This document shows positions 1 through 11,137 of a stretch of DNA of 45,217 bases, piece by piece. Positions within the stretch are counted from its first letter, which is position 1; each line of letters opens with the position of its first letter. Location: the NCBI RefSeq assembly GCF_029256985.1, contig NZ_JARIDQ010000023.1, positions 1-45,217 on the forward strand, written 5' to 3'. A model generated the notes under the pieces. The model worked only from the letters and a program-made list of their open reading frames with translations. It was not told the DNA's origin and did no database searches. The DNA is from Otariodibacter sp. Lineage in GTDB: Bacteria > Pseudomonadota > Gammaproteobacteria > Enterobacterales > Pasteurellaceae. A program made the translations under genes and the position numbers.

Positions 1-1217
1 ACTTCTGGATTTTCATCATTACGACGTGCTAATGGAGAAATTTCCGCAGGGTGTGCCATTAAGAATGTTGGTTGAATTAATTTGTGTTCTGCTACTTCTT
101 CAAAGATAGCGTTCACAACTGAACCTAATCCCCATGATTTTTGAATTTCAATATGTAAGCCTTTCGCAATTGCTACTGCCTTATCAAAATCGTGTAAATC
201 TTCAAGGGTAATGCCATCTCCGTGTTTTACAATCGCATCATGCATTGTAATACGCTCAAATGGTTTGCCAAAATCAAATACGTATTCGCCATAAGGTACA
301 TCTGTTGTGCCTAAAATATCTAATGCTAAACGACGTAACAATTCTTCAGTATTATCCATTAGATCGTGATAATCCGCATAAGCTTGGTAGTACTCAATCA
401 TTGTAAATTCAGGGTTGTGACGAACAGAAACCCCTTCATTACGGAAGTTACGATTTAACTCAAATACTCGCTCAAAGCCGCCCACAACTAAACGTTTTAA
501 GTAAAGTTCTGGTGCAATACGTAAGTACATATCAACATCAAGTGCATTGTGGTGAGTAATAAACGGTTTAGCAGCTGCACCACCTGGGATCACTTGTAAC
601 ATTGGTGTTTCAACTTCGATAAATCCTTTTTCTAAGAAGAATTGACGAATACCTGATACCACTTTAGAACGAATCATAAATGTGCGACGAGAATCATCAT
701 TTGCGATTAAGTCTAAATAACGTTGACGATAACGAATTTCTTGATCCGTTAAACCTTTGTGTTTGTCTGGTAATGGACGAAGTGATTTAGTTAATAATTG
801 TAATTCACTTACACGAACAGTTAATTCGCCTGTTTTGGTTTTAAATAATGTTCCTTTTGCACCAACAATATCACCTAAATCAAGCATTGCGATGGTGCTT
901 GCATACTCGCCTTCAGGTAAGCTATCACGAGCGACATAAAGTTGGATTTTACTACTCACGTCTTGAATAGTAATAAAAGTCACTTTCCCCATTGAGCGAC
1001 GTAACATAATACGTCCAGCCACAACAGCTTTGATTTCTTTTTCTTTTAATGCTTCACCATCTTCATCATCATAGTCTTTATGTAAATCAGCAGCTAAGTT
1101 CTCACGACGGAAAGTATTTGGGAATGGGTTGCCTTTTTGGCGTAATTGATTCAATTTTTCACGACGAGCTAACATTTCGCCATTTAGATCAACTTCTTGG
1201 TTTTCTTGTTCAGACAT
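1..1217 (-). CDS. lysS: Lysine--tRNA ligase (class II), 3' end outside the window
   Basis: Charges tRNA-Lys with lysine in the cytoplasm. About 405 residues of a family usually near 500 are present; the gene runs off the left edge, so the last class II motif is missing. The N terminus ([15 protein letters not shown]) is followed by an OB-fold anticodon-binding domain, roughly residues 60-150 ([24 protein letters not shown]). Then comes the class II catalytic core: [11 protein letters not shown], a motif 1 region ([14 protein letters not shown]) and motif 2 ([23 protein letters not shown]). The ATG at 1217 is preceded by AAGGTAA. The gene follows gyrB on the same strand behind a terminator. 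In many gammaproteobacteria prfB precedes lysS; it does not here. Identification is secure. Confidence 0.96.
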   Translation of the reverse strand, partial: MSEQENQEVDLNGEMLARREKLNQLRQKGNPFPNTFRRENLAADLHKDYDDEDGEALKEKEIKAVVAGRIMLRRSMGKVTFITIQDVSSKIQLYVARDSLPEGEYASTIAMLDLGDIVGAKGTLFKTKTGELTVRVSELQLLTKSLRPLPDKHKGLTDQEIRYRQRYLDLIANDDSRRTFMIRSKVVSGIRQFFLEKGFIEVETPMLQVIPGGAAAKPFITHHNALDVDMYLRIAPELYLKRLVVGGFERVFELNRNFRNEGVSVRHNPEFTMIEYYQAYADYHDLMDNTEELLRRLALDILGTTDVPYGEYVFDFGKPFERITMHDAIVKHGDGITLEDLHDFDKAVAIAKGLHIEIQKSWGLGSVVNAIFEEVAEHKLIQPTFLMAHPAEISPLARRNDENPE

Positions 1218-1299
1218 TGTATTACCTTAAAATTTTTAAAATGAATTCGGTTCTATAAAGTAGGGAATTATAAGCGATTTTGAGGAAATTGGGTAGGAA

Positions 1300-1308
1300 G
1301 CAAGCGGT
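1300..1308 (+). repeat. DNA uptake signal-like 9-mer (8/9)
   Basis: GCAAGCGGT differs at one position from the Actinobacillus-type uptake signal ACAAGCGGT. It lies in the lysS-gyrB intergenic region. Confidence 0.5.
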
Positions 1309-1330
1309 AACTTTAGCAGATAATTTTGCA

Positions 1331-1358
1331 AAAAATACCCCGAAAGCTCGGGGTATTT
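1331..1358 (-). terminator. Rho-independent terminator of gyrB
   Basis: An 11-bp perfect stem (AAATACCCCGA with TCGGGGTATTT, loop of 4) is followed on the minus strand by a run of T. It lies 18 bases past the gyrB stop codon and separates gyrB from lysS. Confidence 0.9.
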
Positions 1359-1375
1359 AAAATAAATCACTAAAA

Positions 1376-3829
<2,454 letters not shown>

Positions 3830-3876
3830 CTATAGTCTTAAAAAAAGACTACGGCATTTACCGAAAATTAACAGAT

Positions 3877-3882
3877 ATTATA
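3877..3882 (-). promoter_or_regulatory. Extended -10 promoter of gyrB
   Basis: On the minus strand the sequence reads TGC-TATAAT, a perfect -10 with an extended-10 TGN. No good -35 lies 16-18 bases upstream. The leader is about 60 bases and contains a 7-bp hairpin at 3833-3851 (TAGTCTT with AAGACTA). Supercoiling-sensitive gyr promoters commonly have this weak -35/strong -10 form; that link is inference. Confidence 0.6.
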
Positions 3883-3903
3883 GCAGAAAAATAGAAGAAA
3901 GTG

Positions 3904-3927
3904 ACCGCTTGTTATGAGACAAGCGGT
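3904..3927 (-). terminator. Terminator of cmoB built from two inverted uptake signals
   Basis: ACCGCTTGT (3904-3912) and ACAAGCGGT (3919-3927) are perfect inverted copies of the 9-base uptake signal around a 6-base loop, just past the cmoB stop codon. On the minus strand the stem is followed by U-rich sequence (CACTTTCTTC). On the plus strand it is followed by GGTTTTTT, so it may act in both directions. Confidence 0.8.
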
Positions 3928-3933
3928 GGTTTT

Positions 3934-4899
3934 TTAGGGATTATTTGCAATAATTACAGCACGTTTAGGGGCAGGATATCCTTCAAAGGTTTTTGAATGA
4001 TCATTAGGGTCAAGAAAATCAATTAATGATTCATTTTCTAACCATTCTGTTTTACGTTGTTCTTCTAATGTTGTCACAGCTTCATCAACACATCGTACAT
4101 TTTTAAATCCAGTTTTTTCTAACCAATTTATTAATGCAGGAACTGAAGGGATAAAATAGACATTCTTCATTTTCGCATAACGATCGGCTGGTACAAGGAC
4201 ATCATTTATATCACCATCAATCACTAACGTTTCTAATACTAGCTCTCCGCCCTTCACTAATTGATTTTTAAGTTGAGAAAGATGATCTAATGGCGACTTA
4301 CGATGATATAACACTCCCATTGAAAAAACCGTATCAAAGGCATGCAAAGGTTGCATTTGCTCAATGCCAAGAGGAATTAGATTAGCTCGGCGATCATTAT
4401 TTAATAATTTACGCACGGCTTCAAATTGACACAAGAAAAGCTCGGTTGGATCAATACCTACAACAAGTTTTGCGCCTTCACCTACCATTCGCCACATGTG
4501 ATAACCGCTACCACACCCGACATCCAAAATGGTTCTATCTTTTAGTGGCGATAAATGAGGCAAAACCCTATCCCATTTAAAATCAGATCGCCATTCGCAA
4601 TCAATATGTACACCATAAAGGTGATAAGGTCCTTTTCGCCACGGCATTAATTGCTTAAGGTGATACTCCAATCGTTTCTGTTCTCCCGATGGTAACGGTT
4701 GATCTAATGTAGATTCTACACGATCTTTTAAATTAAGAGTTGCAGCATAACTTGGTAAGAAATCAATCTGCTTTGCCCACTTTACATACTCACCATGAGT
4801 TTGTTTTTCCCATTGTTTTAATTGTAAAGGTAAAGTTTCTAGCCAACTAGAAAGAGTTGTTGTGGCAATTTGCTGATAAAAAGGGCGAAAATCAATCAT
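3934..4899 (-). CDS. cmoB: tRNA U34 carboxymethyltransferase CmoB
   Basis: Transfers a carboxymethyl group from carboxy-S-adenosylmethionine to 5-hydroxyuridine-34 to make cmo5U in wobble positions of several tRNAs. It has 321 residues, the usual length. A methyltransferase fold is evident from motif [16 protein letters not shown], then [14 protein letters not shown] and [17 protein letters not shown]. The N-terminal [18 protein letters not shown] and C-terminal [16 protein letters not shown] are typical of CmoB. The ATG at 4899 (MIDFRPFYQ) matches family N termini; a TTG at 4962 would add 21 unsupported residues. The partner gene cmoA, adjacent in E. coli, is not in this window. Confidence 0.95.
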   Translation of the reverse strand: MIDFRPFYQQIATTTLSSWLETLPLQLKQWEKQTHGEYVKWAKQIDFLPSYAATLNLKDRVESTLDQPLPSGEQKRLEYHLKQLMPWRKGPYHLYGVHIDCEWRSDFKWDRVLPHLSPLKDRTILDVGCGSGYHMWRMVGEGAKLVVGIDPTELFLCQFEAVRKLLNNDRRANLIPLGIEQMQPLHAFDTVFSMGVLYHRKSPLDHLSQLKNQLVKGGELVLETLVIDGDINDVLVPADRYAKMKNVYFIPSVPALINWLEKTGFKNVRCVDEAVTTLEEQRKTEWLENESLIDFLDPNDHSKTFEGYPAPKRAVIIANNP

Positions 4900-4933
4900 A
4901 AGGATTTTAGTATTAAAGGTTAGAATATTGGAA

Positions 4934-4962
4934 ATTTTAATGCAATTCGCTATATTCTGCAA
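4934..4962 (-). promoter_or_regulatory. Likely cmoB promoter
   Basis: On the minus strand TTGCAG, a 17-base spacer and TAAAAT are followed by a leader of about 28 bases to the cmoB ATG. It lies downstream of the terminator at 4983-5007, so cmoB appears to have its own start and the upstream terminator probably closes a different unit. Confidence 0.55.
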
Positions 4963-4982
4963 AAAGCAGATAGTTGGATAAT

Positions 4983-5115
4983 AAAAAAGGCTAGATAAAA
5001 TCTAGCCGAAAATATTATGAATAAAATTTCCTTTGTTATATAACCGCTTCATCAATATCCTAAATGAACATCAATAAAACTTGCCCAATCCTATCAGTCT
5101 AAACATAAAAATCAA
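4983..5115 (-). ncRNA. Candidate small RNA or attenuated leader with its own promoter and terminator
   Basis: This unrecognised unit lies in the 430-base gap between cmoB and ffs. On the minus strand, TTGATT (5110-5115), a 16-base spacer and TAGGAT (5088-5093) form a plausible promoter starting near 5081. About 100 bases later, GGCTAGAT/ATCTAGCC (8-bp stem, loop of 3, 4989-5007) followed by TTTTTT is a textbook terminator. Inside, AGGA lies 5 bases before an ATG at 5052 that opens a 16-codon frame, MKRLYNKGNFIHNIFG, ending at 5002 within the terminator stem. It could be a trans-acting sRNA, a small-protein mRNA or an attenuator for cmoB. I do not recognise the family, and the rest of the gap (5116-5330) is AT-rich with nothing I can call. 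Confidence 0.45.
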
Positions 5116-5330
5116 CATTTATTTATATTGTAATTAAATAATTTTACATTCGTTACGATGTTACAACTCAAATTTAATTAATTTAAATATTTAATAAGCA
5201 CAAATGGTCAATTAATTAGCAGAAATTGTAATTTATTATAGCATTCTATATATTTAAACTTTCTAATTCTTGTGTTAATGGATTTTATAGACTACAATCA
5301 TAGTCATTACACATGACAGTGTAACTCAAT

Positions 5331-5442
5331 GGGGGCATTCTTGGTTCCTCGCAATGGTGTTCAATTTACTTGGTCAGGTTCGGAAGAAAGCAGCCAGAAT
5401 TGGGATTTCTATGTGCCGAGGTTTGCTGGGAATGCCTCCACC
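5331..5442 (+). ncRNA. ffs: 4.5S RNA of the signal recognition particle
   Basis: RNA component of SRP, which binds Ffh and targets nascent membrane proteins to FtsY. The molecule is about 112 nt and folds as one long hairpin closed by GGGGGCATTC and GAATGCCTCC. The apical Ffh-binding domain is clear: GGTCAGGTTCGGAAGAAAGC on one side and AGCAGCCA on the other, with the GGAA-type tetraloop context of bacterial small SRP RNAs. Length and domain match E. coli 4.5S RNA (114 nt). Ends are estimated from the closing stem. A clear promoter was not found immediately upstream. Confidence 0.95.
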
Positions 5443-5617
5443 TTATTTATAATATCTTATACGATTCGTATTTATTTCCATTCATTTTGTAAATGACATT
5501 AGCTATCATTACGTAGCTATTAATTTGAGTAATGGAAGATAAATATCTAAATAATTGCTAGAAAATAGAAATTTTTGTGAGAAAAATTACTTATAGATAG
5601 AAAATAAGAATTGGAAT

Positions 5618-5694
<77 letters not shown>

Positions 5695-5706
5695 TCTGAT
5701 GGCCCT

Positions 5707-5734
5707 ATAATACGATTTTTTATGACAGATTCAA
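5707..5734 (-). promoter_or_regulatory. Promoter of the initiator tRNA gene
   Basis: On the minus strand TTGAAT, a 16-base spacer and TATTAT are followed by a GC-rich discriminator (AGGGCC) and then the tRNA 5' end 12 bases further on. A GC-rich discriminator is typical of stringently controlled stable-RNA promoters. Confidence 0.75.
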
Positions 5735-5911
5735 GTACTAATTTACTATTATGATTTATTTGCCCTAAACAAATACAATAATTACTCAAAATTACACCTT
5801 TATGTTTTATTTTTATTCATAGAAAAATTATCACTATCGAATAATTACCTTTTTTGTTATGCTCACTGTTCAAATATTCTTAGTTTACTAACTTGTCGAG
5901 GAATTTTATTT

Positions 5912-7018
5912 ATGACTTGGGGAAAAAATAAAAAATTATTACTTACAACTGCTATTGCATTATTAATTGTAGGATGTTCAACTACCACAACTAAAAAACA
6001 TACAAAAGTTTATTCATCGAATACACAAAAATTAGGTGCAATTTTCCAAAATCGTCAATTTATTCCACCACAATATCCTTATTTTGCAACAGCAACTGTT
6101 AATGTAAATGGAAAAATTGTTAATCCAAGGGAATTCTTACAACAATTAAATTATGCTCGTTCCTATTCATCAACTATAACTAATCGCTTTGCAAGTACTT
6201 ATGGGAAAATAACTAACTGGCTTAATCGAAGCGGAAATATTCATGAACTGTCTAGATATGGTATCAGTACAAACCAAATGCGTGGCGAAGATGGATTTCA
6301 AAATGTATTAATGACAGGATATTACGTACCTGTTATTCAAGCTCGTCTTACTCGACAAGGTGAATTTATTCACCCTATTTATGCTATTCCTAAAGGACAA
6401 AAGAAATATACTCGAGCTGAAATTTATAACGGAGCATTATATGGAAAAGGCTTAGAGCTAGCTTATAGTAATTCGATGCTAGATAATTTTTTAATGGAAG
6501 TTCAAGGAAGTGGATTTGTTGATCTAGGTGGTGGAAATCTTCGTCATTTTGCCTATGGAGATAAAAATGGATATGGATACACTAGTGTAGGACGATTACT
6601 TGTTGAAGATGGTGAAATTCCAAAAGAACAAATGTCTGTACAAGCCATTCGCGAATGGGGGGCGAGAAATCCATCTCGTCTGCAAGCCTTATTAGAACGT
6701 AATCGTTCGTTTGTCTATTTCAGGTATGATCAAACTTTAAATGTTAAGGGATCAGCAGGTGTACCTCTAGTACCTCTAGCTTCTGTAGCATCGGATAAAC
6801 GTATTGTTCCAACTGGAAGTGTTTTATTAGTAGAAATGCCACTCATTGATAATCAAGGAAATTGGACGGGTAAACATGAATTGAGATTAATGGTTGCATT
6901 AGATGTAGGTGGAGCTGTAAAAGGTCAACATTTTGATTTATACCAAGGAATTGGAGATAAAGCAGGTCATACAGCAGGTTTATTGAAACATTATGGGCGT
7001 GTTTGGATCTTGAATTAA
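5912..7018 (+). CDS. mltA: Membrane-bound lytic murein transglycosylase A
   Basis: Outer-membrane lipoprotein that cleaves peptidoglycan glycan strands to 1,6-anhydromuropeptides. It has 368 residues. A lipoprotein signal ends in the lipobox IVGC, placing the lipidated Cys near residue 22. The MltA core includes GEDGFQNVLMTGYYVPVI and YAIPKGQKKYTRAEIYNGAL. The C-terminal 3D domain has LMVALDVGGAVKGQHFDLYQ, with the conserved acidic residues, then GIGDKAGHTAGLLKHYGRVW. The start is preceded by GAGGAA at good spacing. It is a single-gene unit with a strong terminator. Confidence 0.94.
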   Translation: MTWGKNKKLLLTTAIALLIVGCSTTTTKKHTKVYSSNTQKLGAIFQNRQFIPPQYPYFATATVNVNGKIVNPREFLQQLNYARSYSSTITNRFASTYGKITNWLNRSGNIHELSRYGISTNQMRGEDGFQNVLMTGYYVPVIQARLTRQGEFIHPIYAIPKGQKKYTRAEIYNGALYGKGLELAYSNSMLDNFLMEVQGSGFVDLGGGNLRHFAYGDKNGYGYTSVGRLLVEDGEIPKEQMSVQAIREWGARNPSRLQALLERNRSFVYFRYDQTLNVKGSAGVPLVPLASVASDKRIVPTGSVLLVEMPLIDNQGNWTGKHELRLMVALDVGGAVKGQHFDLYQGIGDKAGHTAGLLKHYGRVWILN

Positions 7019-7042
7019 TTTTAAGCTCTATCCCTGAATAAT

Positions 7043-7082
7043 AAAACTTGTGATTAAAATATTTTTAGTCACAAGTTTTTTC
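7043..7082 (+). terminator. Terminator of mltA
   Basis: AAAACTTGTGA and TCACAAGTTTT form an 11-bp stem, extended by A/T pairing inside, followed by TTTTTT on the plus strand. It lies 25 bases after the mltA stop codon and faces the convergent ABC transporter operon. Confidence 0.88.
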
Positions 7083-7095
7083 TAAAGCATAATCA

Positions 7096-7833
7096 CTAAG
7101 TTTGTTTAATTTGCATAAAGGTTATGACGTGTTCTGTTGCTGGTGTTTTAAGTAATGCATCAAAACTCCCTATTTGTTCAACCCTACCTTGCTCTAGCAA
7201 TATAACATGATCACTAACTTTTTCTGCTTCATCTAAATCATGAGTAACAAATACAATGGTTTTAGGCCATTTATGTTGTAATTCTAACACTAAATTTTGA
7301 AGTCCTGCTCGAGTAATAGGATCTAATGCAGAGAAAGGTTCATCCATTAATAAAATCGGTGTATCGCATGCAAAAGCACGAGCAATACCTATACGTTGTT
7401 TCATTCCTCCTGATAGATCTTGCGGATAACTGGAAACATTTTCAACTAATCCTACTTCATTGAGCCAATAAAGTGCTTTTTCACGTCGCTCTTTAGCCTC
7501 TATACCTTTAACTTTTAGACCGTATTCAATATTCTCAATTACATTCAAATGAGGTAACAATCCAAAATGTTGAAAGATCATACTGACACAGTCTTGACGG
7601 AATTTTTGTAATTCTTTAGCTCTCAACTTAATTAAATTTTGTCCATTAACCCATACTTCACCAGATGTGGGATCAAGTAATCGATTGATATGGCGAAGTA
7701 GTGTCGATTTACCTGAACCTGACAACCCCATAATACAGCTGATTTTTTGATTGGGTAAACTCATCGAAACATTATCTAATGCAACTTTCTTTCCATATAT
7801 TTTTGTCACATTTTTAAATTCAATATTGCTCAC
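7096..7833 (-). CDS. ABC transporter ATP-binding protein, quaternary-amine (glycine betaine/choline) uptake type
   Basis: Energises import by the permease encoded just upstream. It has 245 residues with Walker A GLSGSGKST, Q-loop MIFQHFGLLPH, signature LSGGMKQRIGIARA, Walker B ILLMDEPFSALDP and the switch His in VTHDLDEAEK. The closest family pattern is ProV/OpuA, but the C-terminal CBS domains that sense ionic strength in ProV (about 400 residues) and OpuAA are absent, so osmotic gating by CBS modules is not expected. Its ATG overlaps the end of the preceding fused gene by 4 bases (translational coupling). Substrate is inferred from the partner, not shown. Confidence 0.85.
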   Translation of the reverse strand: MSNIEFKNVTKIYGKKVALDNVSMSLPNQKISCIMGLSGSGKSTLLRHINRLLDPTSGEVWVNGQNLIKLRAKELQKFRQDCVSMIFQHFGLLPHLNVIENIEYGLKVKGIEAKERREKALYWLNEVGLVENVSSYPQDLSGGMKQRIGIARAFACDTPILLMDEPFSALDPITRAGLQNLVLELQHKWPKTIVFVTHDLDEAEKVSDHVILLEQGRVEQIGSFDALLKTPATEHVITFMQIKQT

Positions 7834-9653
7834 TTCTTACCCCCATATCCCTGTGTTACACGATCTACAATAATAGCTAAAACTACTATTGCACTACCTG
7901 CTTGTAATCCTTGGCCAACATTTAAGGTTTGAATAGCTTGTAAAATAATTTGTCCTAACCCTGAGGCACCAATCATGGACGCTAATACAACCATAGCAAG
8001 TGACATCATTACAGTTTGATTGATTCCTGCCATTATTTGAGGTTTTGCTAATGGTAAAGTAATCCATTTCAGCATCTGCCAACGGCTACTTCCGAATGCT
8101 TTCCCTGTTTCAATCAGTTCTTGGTCAATTTGTTGAATTCCCAGTACTGTTAATCTAATTAGAGGTACTATGGCATAAATCATACAAGCAAATACCGCTG
8201 GCACTTCGCCAATACCAAATAACATTAATACGGGAATTAAATAAACAAAACTTGGCATTGTTTGCATAATATCGAGTAATGGTAAGATTATCCGATAAAT
8301 TTTTGAATATCTTGCTAATAAAATTCCTAAAGGAATCCCTACTATTACAGTTAAACCAATCGACACTAACATTAGCGAAACAGTCTGCATCGCCTCAAAC
8401 CATAAACCAAAAGCACCAATGAGAAATAATCCTAATGCACTCAATAAGGTAAAATACCATTTACGAGTCGCATGCCATACAACCAATGAAATAACTCCAA
8501 TAAATAACCATGCAGGAATTTGTGCGAAAAAATGTCCAACAGGGTTTAATAAATATTGTTGAAAATAAAGACTAACTTGACGAAATAAATCTCCATGATT
8601 TTGTACAAAACTTTTTAACCATTGATTAAAAGGTATTTGTACAGACCATTCAGGAAAAAATTCCTTAGATGTTTGCGGTATAAGAGAAGATTTTAATTGT
8701 TCTGCTACTTTAGGTGTAACCCAAGTCTCCCATTTTTTGACATTTTTTTGAAGGAAAATAACCGCTTGTTCTTCTCTAGTACGATGATACTCTATCATTT
8801 CTAAAATTTGTTGGTTTAATTCTTTAGGTTCTAACTGTATTTTTTCAAAAAATTTAACTAGCTCAGGATAATCTTGAGTAAATTTTTCAGATACTCCGAT
8901 AGCAAGTTTAGAAACAGGAAAACCAGACAAACAATCTGCATTGCTATCTATTTTTAATAACTCTGACCACCAACAAGTTGCATCATGCTCAGGAAATTCG
9001 AGAGGAACAAAATCATACTTAGCCATTAATCCCGCTGGTTGCCAATAATAAAATAATATTGGTTTTTTCTGTTCGTAATATGATGATATTTCACTATCTA
9101 AAGCAGCCCCTGTTCCAGGTTGAACATTATTAAATTGTTGATCTAATCCAAAGTTATGTAGTAAATGTGAATTAAATACTTCACAAGTCCATCCCGTAGG
9201 ACAATTCAAAAAACGAGCATGCAGTGGATCATTAGGATCAGTAAATAGGGAAGAAAATTTGGCTAAATCTCTAGCATGTTTTAATTGCGGATATTGTTCT
9301 TGTACATAACGAGGAATATACCAACCCTGAGTCGCTCCACCTTTTAATGTGTCGCCAATAACTTTAACTTGACCATCAGTAATTGCTTTTTGCATAACAT
9401 CAGATCGACCAGCCCAAACTTCACCTATAATTTGAATATCATTTTGGATAAGTGCATTTTCAAGTGCAATACCTGCTCCTGAAACCTCTTGAGTAGGATA
9501 CCCATATCCTTTCTCAATAATTGTTTGTAATAATGCAGTTGTGAATTGACCACTTTCCCAAGTTAATGCTCCAAATTTTATAGGTTCTTGCTTTGCATAG
9601 CTTAATGGGGAAATAAGAAGTAAAAGGCATAATTTACTAAAAAAATTTTTCAC
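7830..9653 (-). CDS. Fused substrate-binding protein and permease of a quaternary-amine ABC importer
   Basis: A single 607-residue protein. A signal sequence (MKNFFSKLCLLLLISPLSYA) is followed by a type II periplasmic binding domain of the ProX/OpuAC family, roughly residues 25-340 (IKFGALTWESGQF, SGAGIALENALI, GEVWAGRSD, YYWQPAGLMAKYDFVPLEFP). After a linker, a ProW-type permease (about 380-600) has several membrane segments and an EAA loop (LIETGKAFGSSRWQMLKW). The Trp/Tyr-rich binding domain fits cation-pi binding of betaine, choline or carnitine; which one cannot be decided. Fusion with the binding domain first is the reverse of the lactococcal OpuABC order. One exact uptake 9-mer lies inside (8761-8769). 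Confidence 0.85.
   Translation of the reverse strand: MKNFFSKLCLLLLISPLSYAKQEPIKFGALTWESGQFTTALLQTIIEKGYGYPTQEVSGAGIALENALIQNDIQIIGEVWAGRSDVMQKAITDGQVKVIGDTLKGGATQGWYIPRYVQEQYPQLKHARDLAKFSSLFTDPNDPLHARFLNCPTGWTCEVFNSHLLHNFGLDQQFNNVQPGTGAALDSEISSYYEQKKPILFYYWQPAGLMAKYDFVPLEFPEHDATCWWSELLKIDSNADCLSGFPVSKLAIGVSEKFTQDYPELVKFFEKIQLEPKELNQQILEMIEYHRTREEQAVIFLQKNVKKWETWVTPKVAEQLKSSLIPQTSKEFFPEWSVQIPFNQWLKSFVQNHGDLFRQVSLYFQQYLLNPVGHFFAQIPAWLFIGVISLVVWHATRKWYFTLLSALGLFLIGAFGLWFEAMQTVSLMLVSIGLTVIVGIPLGILLARYSKIYRIILPLLDIMQTMPSFVYLIPVLMLFGIGEVPAVFACMIYAIVPLIRLTVLGIQQIDQELIETGKAFGSSRWQMLKWITLPLAKPQIMAGINQTVMMSLAMVVLASMIGASGLGQIILQAIQTLNVGQGLQAGSAIVVLAIIVDRVTQGYGGKK
8761..8769 (-). repeat. Exact DNA uptake signal 9-mer
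   Basis: ACCGCTTGT on the plus strand is the reverse complement of ACAAGCGGT, with no mismatch. It lies inside the fused binding-protein/permease gene. Confidence 0.7.
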
Positions 9654-9692
9654 TGATTTTCTCTTATTTTACTCAGTCTGTACCTTAATTTA

Positions 9693-9754
9693 TACAGATA
9701 TATTTGTATTTAAGACATCATTATAGATGTCTTAAATATTTTATGCACATAAAA
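9693..9754 (-). promoter_or_regulatory. Promoter/operator region of the quaternary-amine importer: three stacked inverted repeats
   Basis: Read on the minus strand, TATAAT (plus 9720-9725) is the 6-base centre of a perfect 12-bp inverted repeat, ATTTAAGACATC (9708-9719) and GATGTCTTAAAT (9726-9737). Immediately upstream is a second repeat, TTTTATG/CATAAAA (9739-9754), overlapping the expected -35. Just downstream is a near-perfect one, TACAGATATATTTGTA (9693-9708). If TATAAT is the -10, the start is near 9713 and the repeat acts as a DNA operator rather than an RNA hairpin. A binding regulator is inferred; none is encoded next door. Confidence 0.55.
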
Positions 9755-9770
9755 CGTTCTTTTGCAAAAA

Positions 9771-9816
9771 ATAAAAAAGCCTGCATTCTAATCTTAAAAA
9801 AACTAAAATACAGGCT
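9771..9816 (-). terminator. Terminator of glyA
   Basis: AGCCTG (9778-9783) and CAGGCT (9811-9816) form the stem base, with A/T-rich inner pairing. On the minus strand it is followed by TTTTTTATTTTTT. It lies 46 bases beyond the glyA stop codon. Confidence 0.75.
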
Positions 9817-9861
9817 ATTCAATACTTACAAAAAATAAATTACAAGTAATCGCTTAAAAAT

Positions 9862-11124
9862 TTAAGCATAAACAGGTAAACGCTTACAAATCGCTAAAAC
9901 TTTCTCCTTTGTTTTTGCAATTACATCTTCATGATTATCTTGATTGATACTATCCAACACATCACACATCCAACCAGCTAATTCAATTACATCTGATTCA
10001 TTAAATCCACGACGAGTTACTGACGGTGTTCCCACACGAATACCTGATGTCACGAATGGTTTTTGTGGATCGTTAGGTACTGCATTTTTATTTACAGTAA
10101 TATTTGCCCGACCAAGAGCAGCATCAGCGGCTTTACCTGTTAAACCTTTTGAAACAAGATCAACAAGGAATAAATGGTTTTCTGTACCATTTGATACAAC
10201 ATTAAATCCGCGTTGTTTAAATACTTCTACCATTGCTTTAGCATTTTTTACGACCTGAGCTTGGTAAAGTTTAAATTCTGGCTCTAATGCTTCTTTAAAA
10301 CAAACTGCTTTTGCTGCAATAACATGGACAAGTGGGCCACCTTGACCAGCAGGGAAAACTGCACTTTGTAATTTTTTATACAAGTCCTCATCTTTTGCAT
10401 TAGATAAAATTAATCCACCACGAGGACCTGCTAATGTTTTATGTGTTGTAGTAGTAACCACATGAGCATGATCCATTGGGCTTGGATAAACACCTGCTGC
10501 AATTAAACCTGCAACGTGAGCCATATCAACAAAGAGATATGCGCCTACTTCATCAGCGATTTCACGCAATTTTGCCCAATCTACAATTTGAGAATAAGCA
10601 GAAAATCCACCAACGATCATTTTAGGTTTACATTCTAATGCTTTTTGGCGAATATCTTCATAATCTAATACACCATCATCAGTAATACCATACTGTACTG
10701 CGTTATAAATTTTACCTGAGAAACTCACTGATGCACCATGTGTTAAGTGGCCGCCATGAGCCAAGCTCATTCCTAGAATTGTATCGTTTGGCTGTAATAA
10801 TGCCATATAGACTGCAGCATTTGCTTGTGAACCCGAATGAGGCTGGACATTAACATAATCTGCATCAAATAACTCTTTTGCACGATCAATTGCAAGTTGC
10901 TCAACAATATCAGCATATTCACATCCACCGTAATAACGTTTACCTGGATAGCCTTCAGCATATTTGTTCGTAAATTGAGAGCCTTGTGCTTCCATTACTC
11001 TTGGGCTTGTGTAGTTCTCAGAGGCAATCAATTCAATATGCTCTTCTTGACGACGGTTCTCATCTTGAATAGCTTGCCATAAAATTGGGTCATAATCAGC
11101 GATATTCATATCACGTCTTAACAT
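9862..11124 (-). CDS. glyA: Serine hydroxymethyltransferase
   Basis: PLP enzyme converting serine and tetrahydrofolate to glycine and 5,10-methylene-tetrahydrofolate, the main one-carbon source. It has 420 residues, close to E. coli (417). Motifs are [72 protein letters not shown] with the PLP-binding Lys, and [19 protein letters not shown]. The N terminus [12 protein letters not shown] matches the family, and AGGAG precedes the ATG. A PurR-type box lies just upstream. The product glycine is the signal sensed by GcvA/GcvB, also in this window. Confidence 0.97.
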   Translation of the reverse strand: MLRRDMNIADYDPILWQAIQDENRRQEEHIELIASENYTSPRVMEAQGSQFTNKYAEGYPGKRYYGGCEYADIVEQLAIDRAKELFDADYVNVQPHSGSQANAAVYMALLQPNDTILGMSLAHGGHLTHGASVSFSGKIYNAVQYGITDDGVLDYEDIRQKALECKPKMIVGGFSAYSQIVDWAKLREIADEVGAYLFVDMAHVAGLIAAGVYPSPMDHAHVVTTTTHKTLAGPRGGLILSNAKDEDLYKKLQSAVFPAGQGGPLVHVIAAKAVCFKEALEPEFKLYQAQVVKNAKAMVEVFKQRGFNVVSNGTENHLFLVDLVSKGLTGKAADAALGRANITVNKNAVPNDPQKPFVTSGIRVGTPSVTRRGFNESDVIELAGWMCDVLDSINQDNHEDVIAKTKEKVLAICKRLPVYA

Positions 11125-11137
11125 TGGATTCTCCTAT

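Noticed and set aside
5445..5540. Small hairpins after ffs (ATACGA/TCGTAT, TAGCTA/TAGCTA)
   Set aside because: Stems are short and not followed by a clear T run, so no terminator was called.
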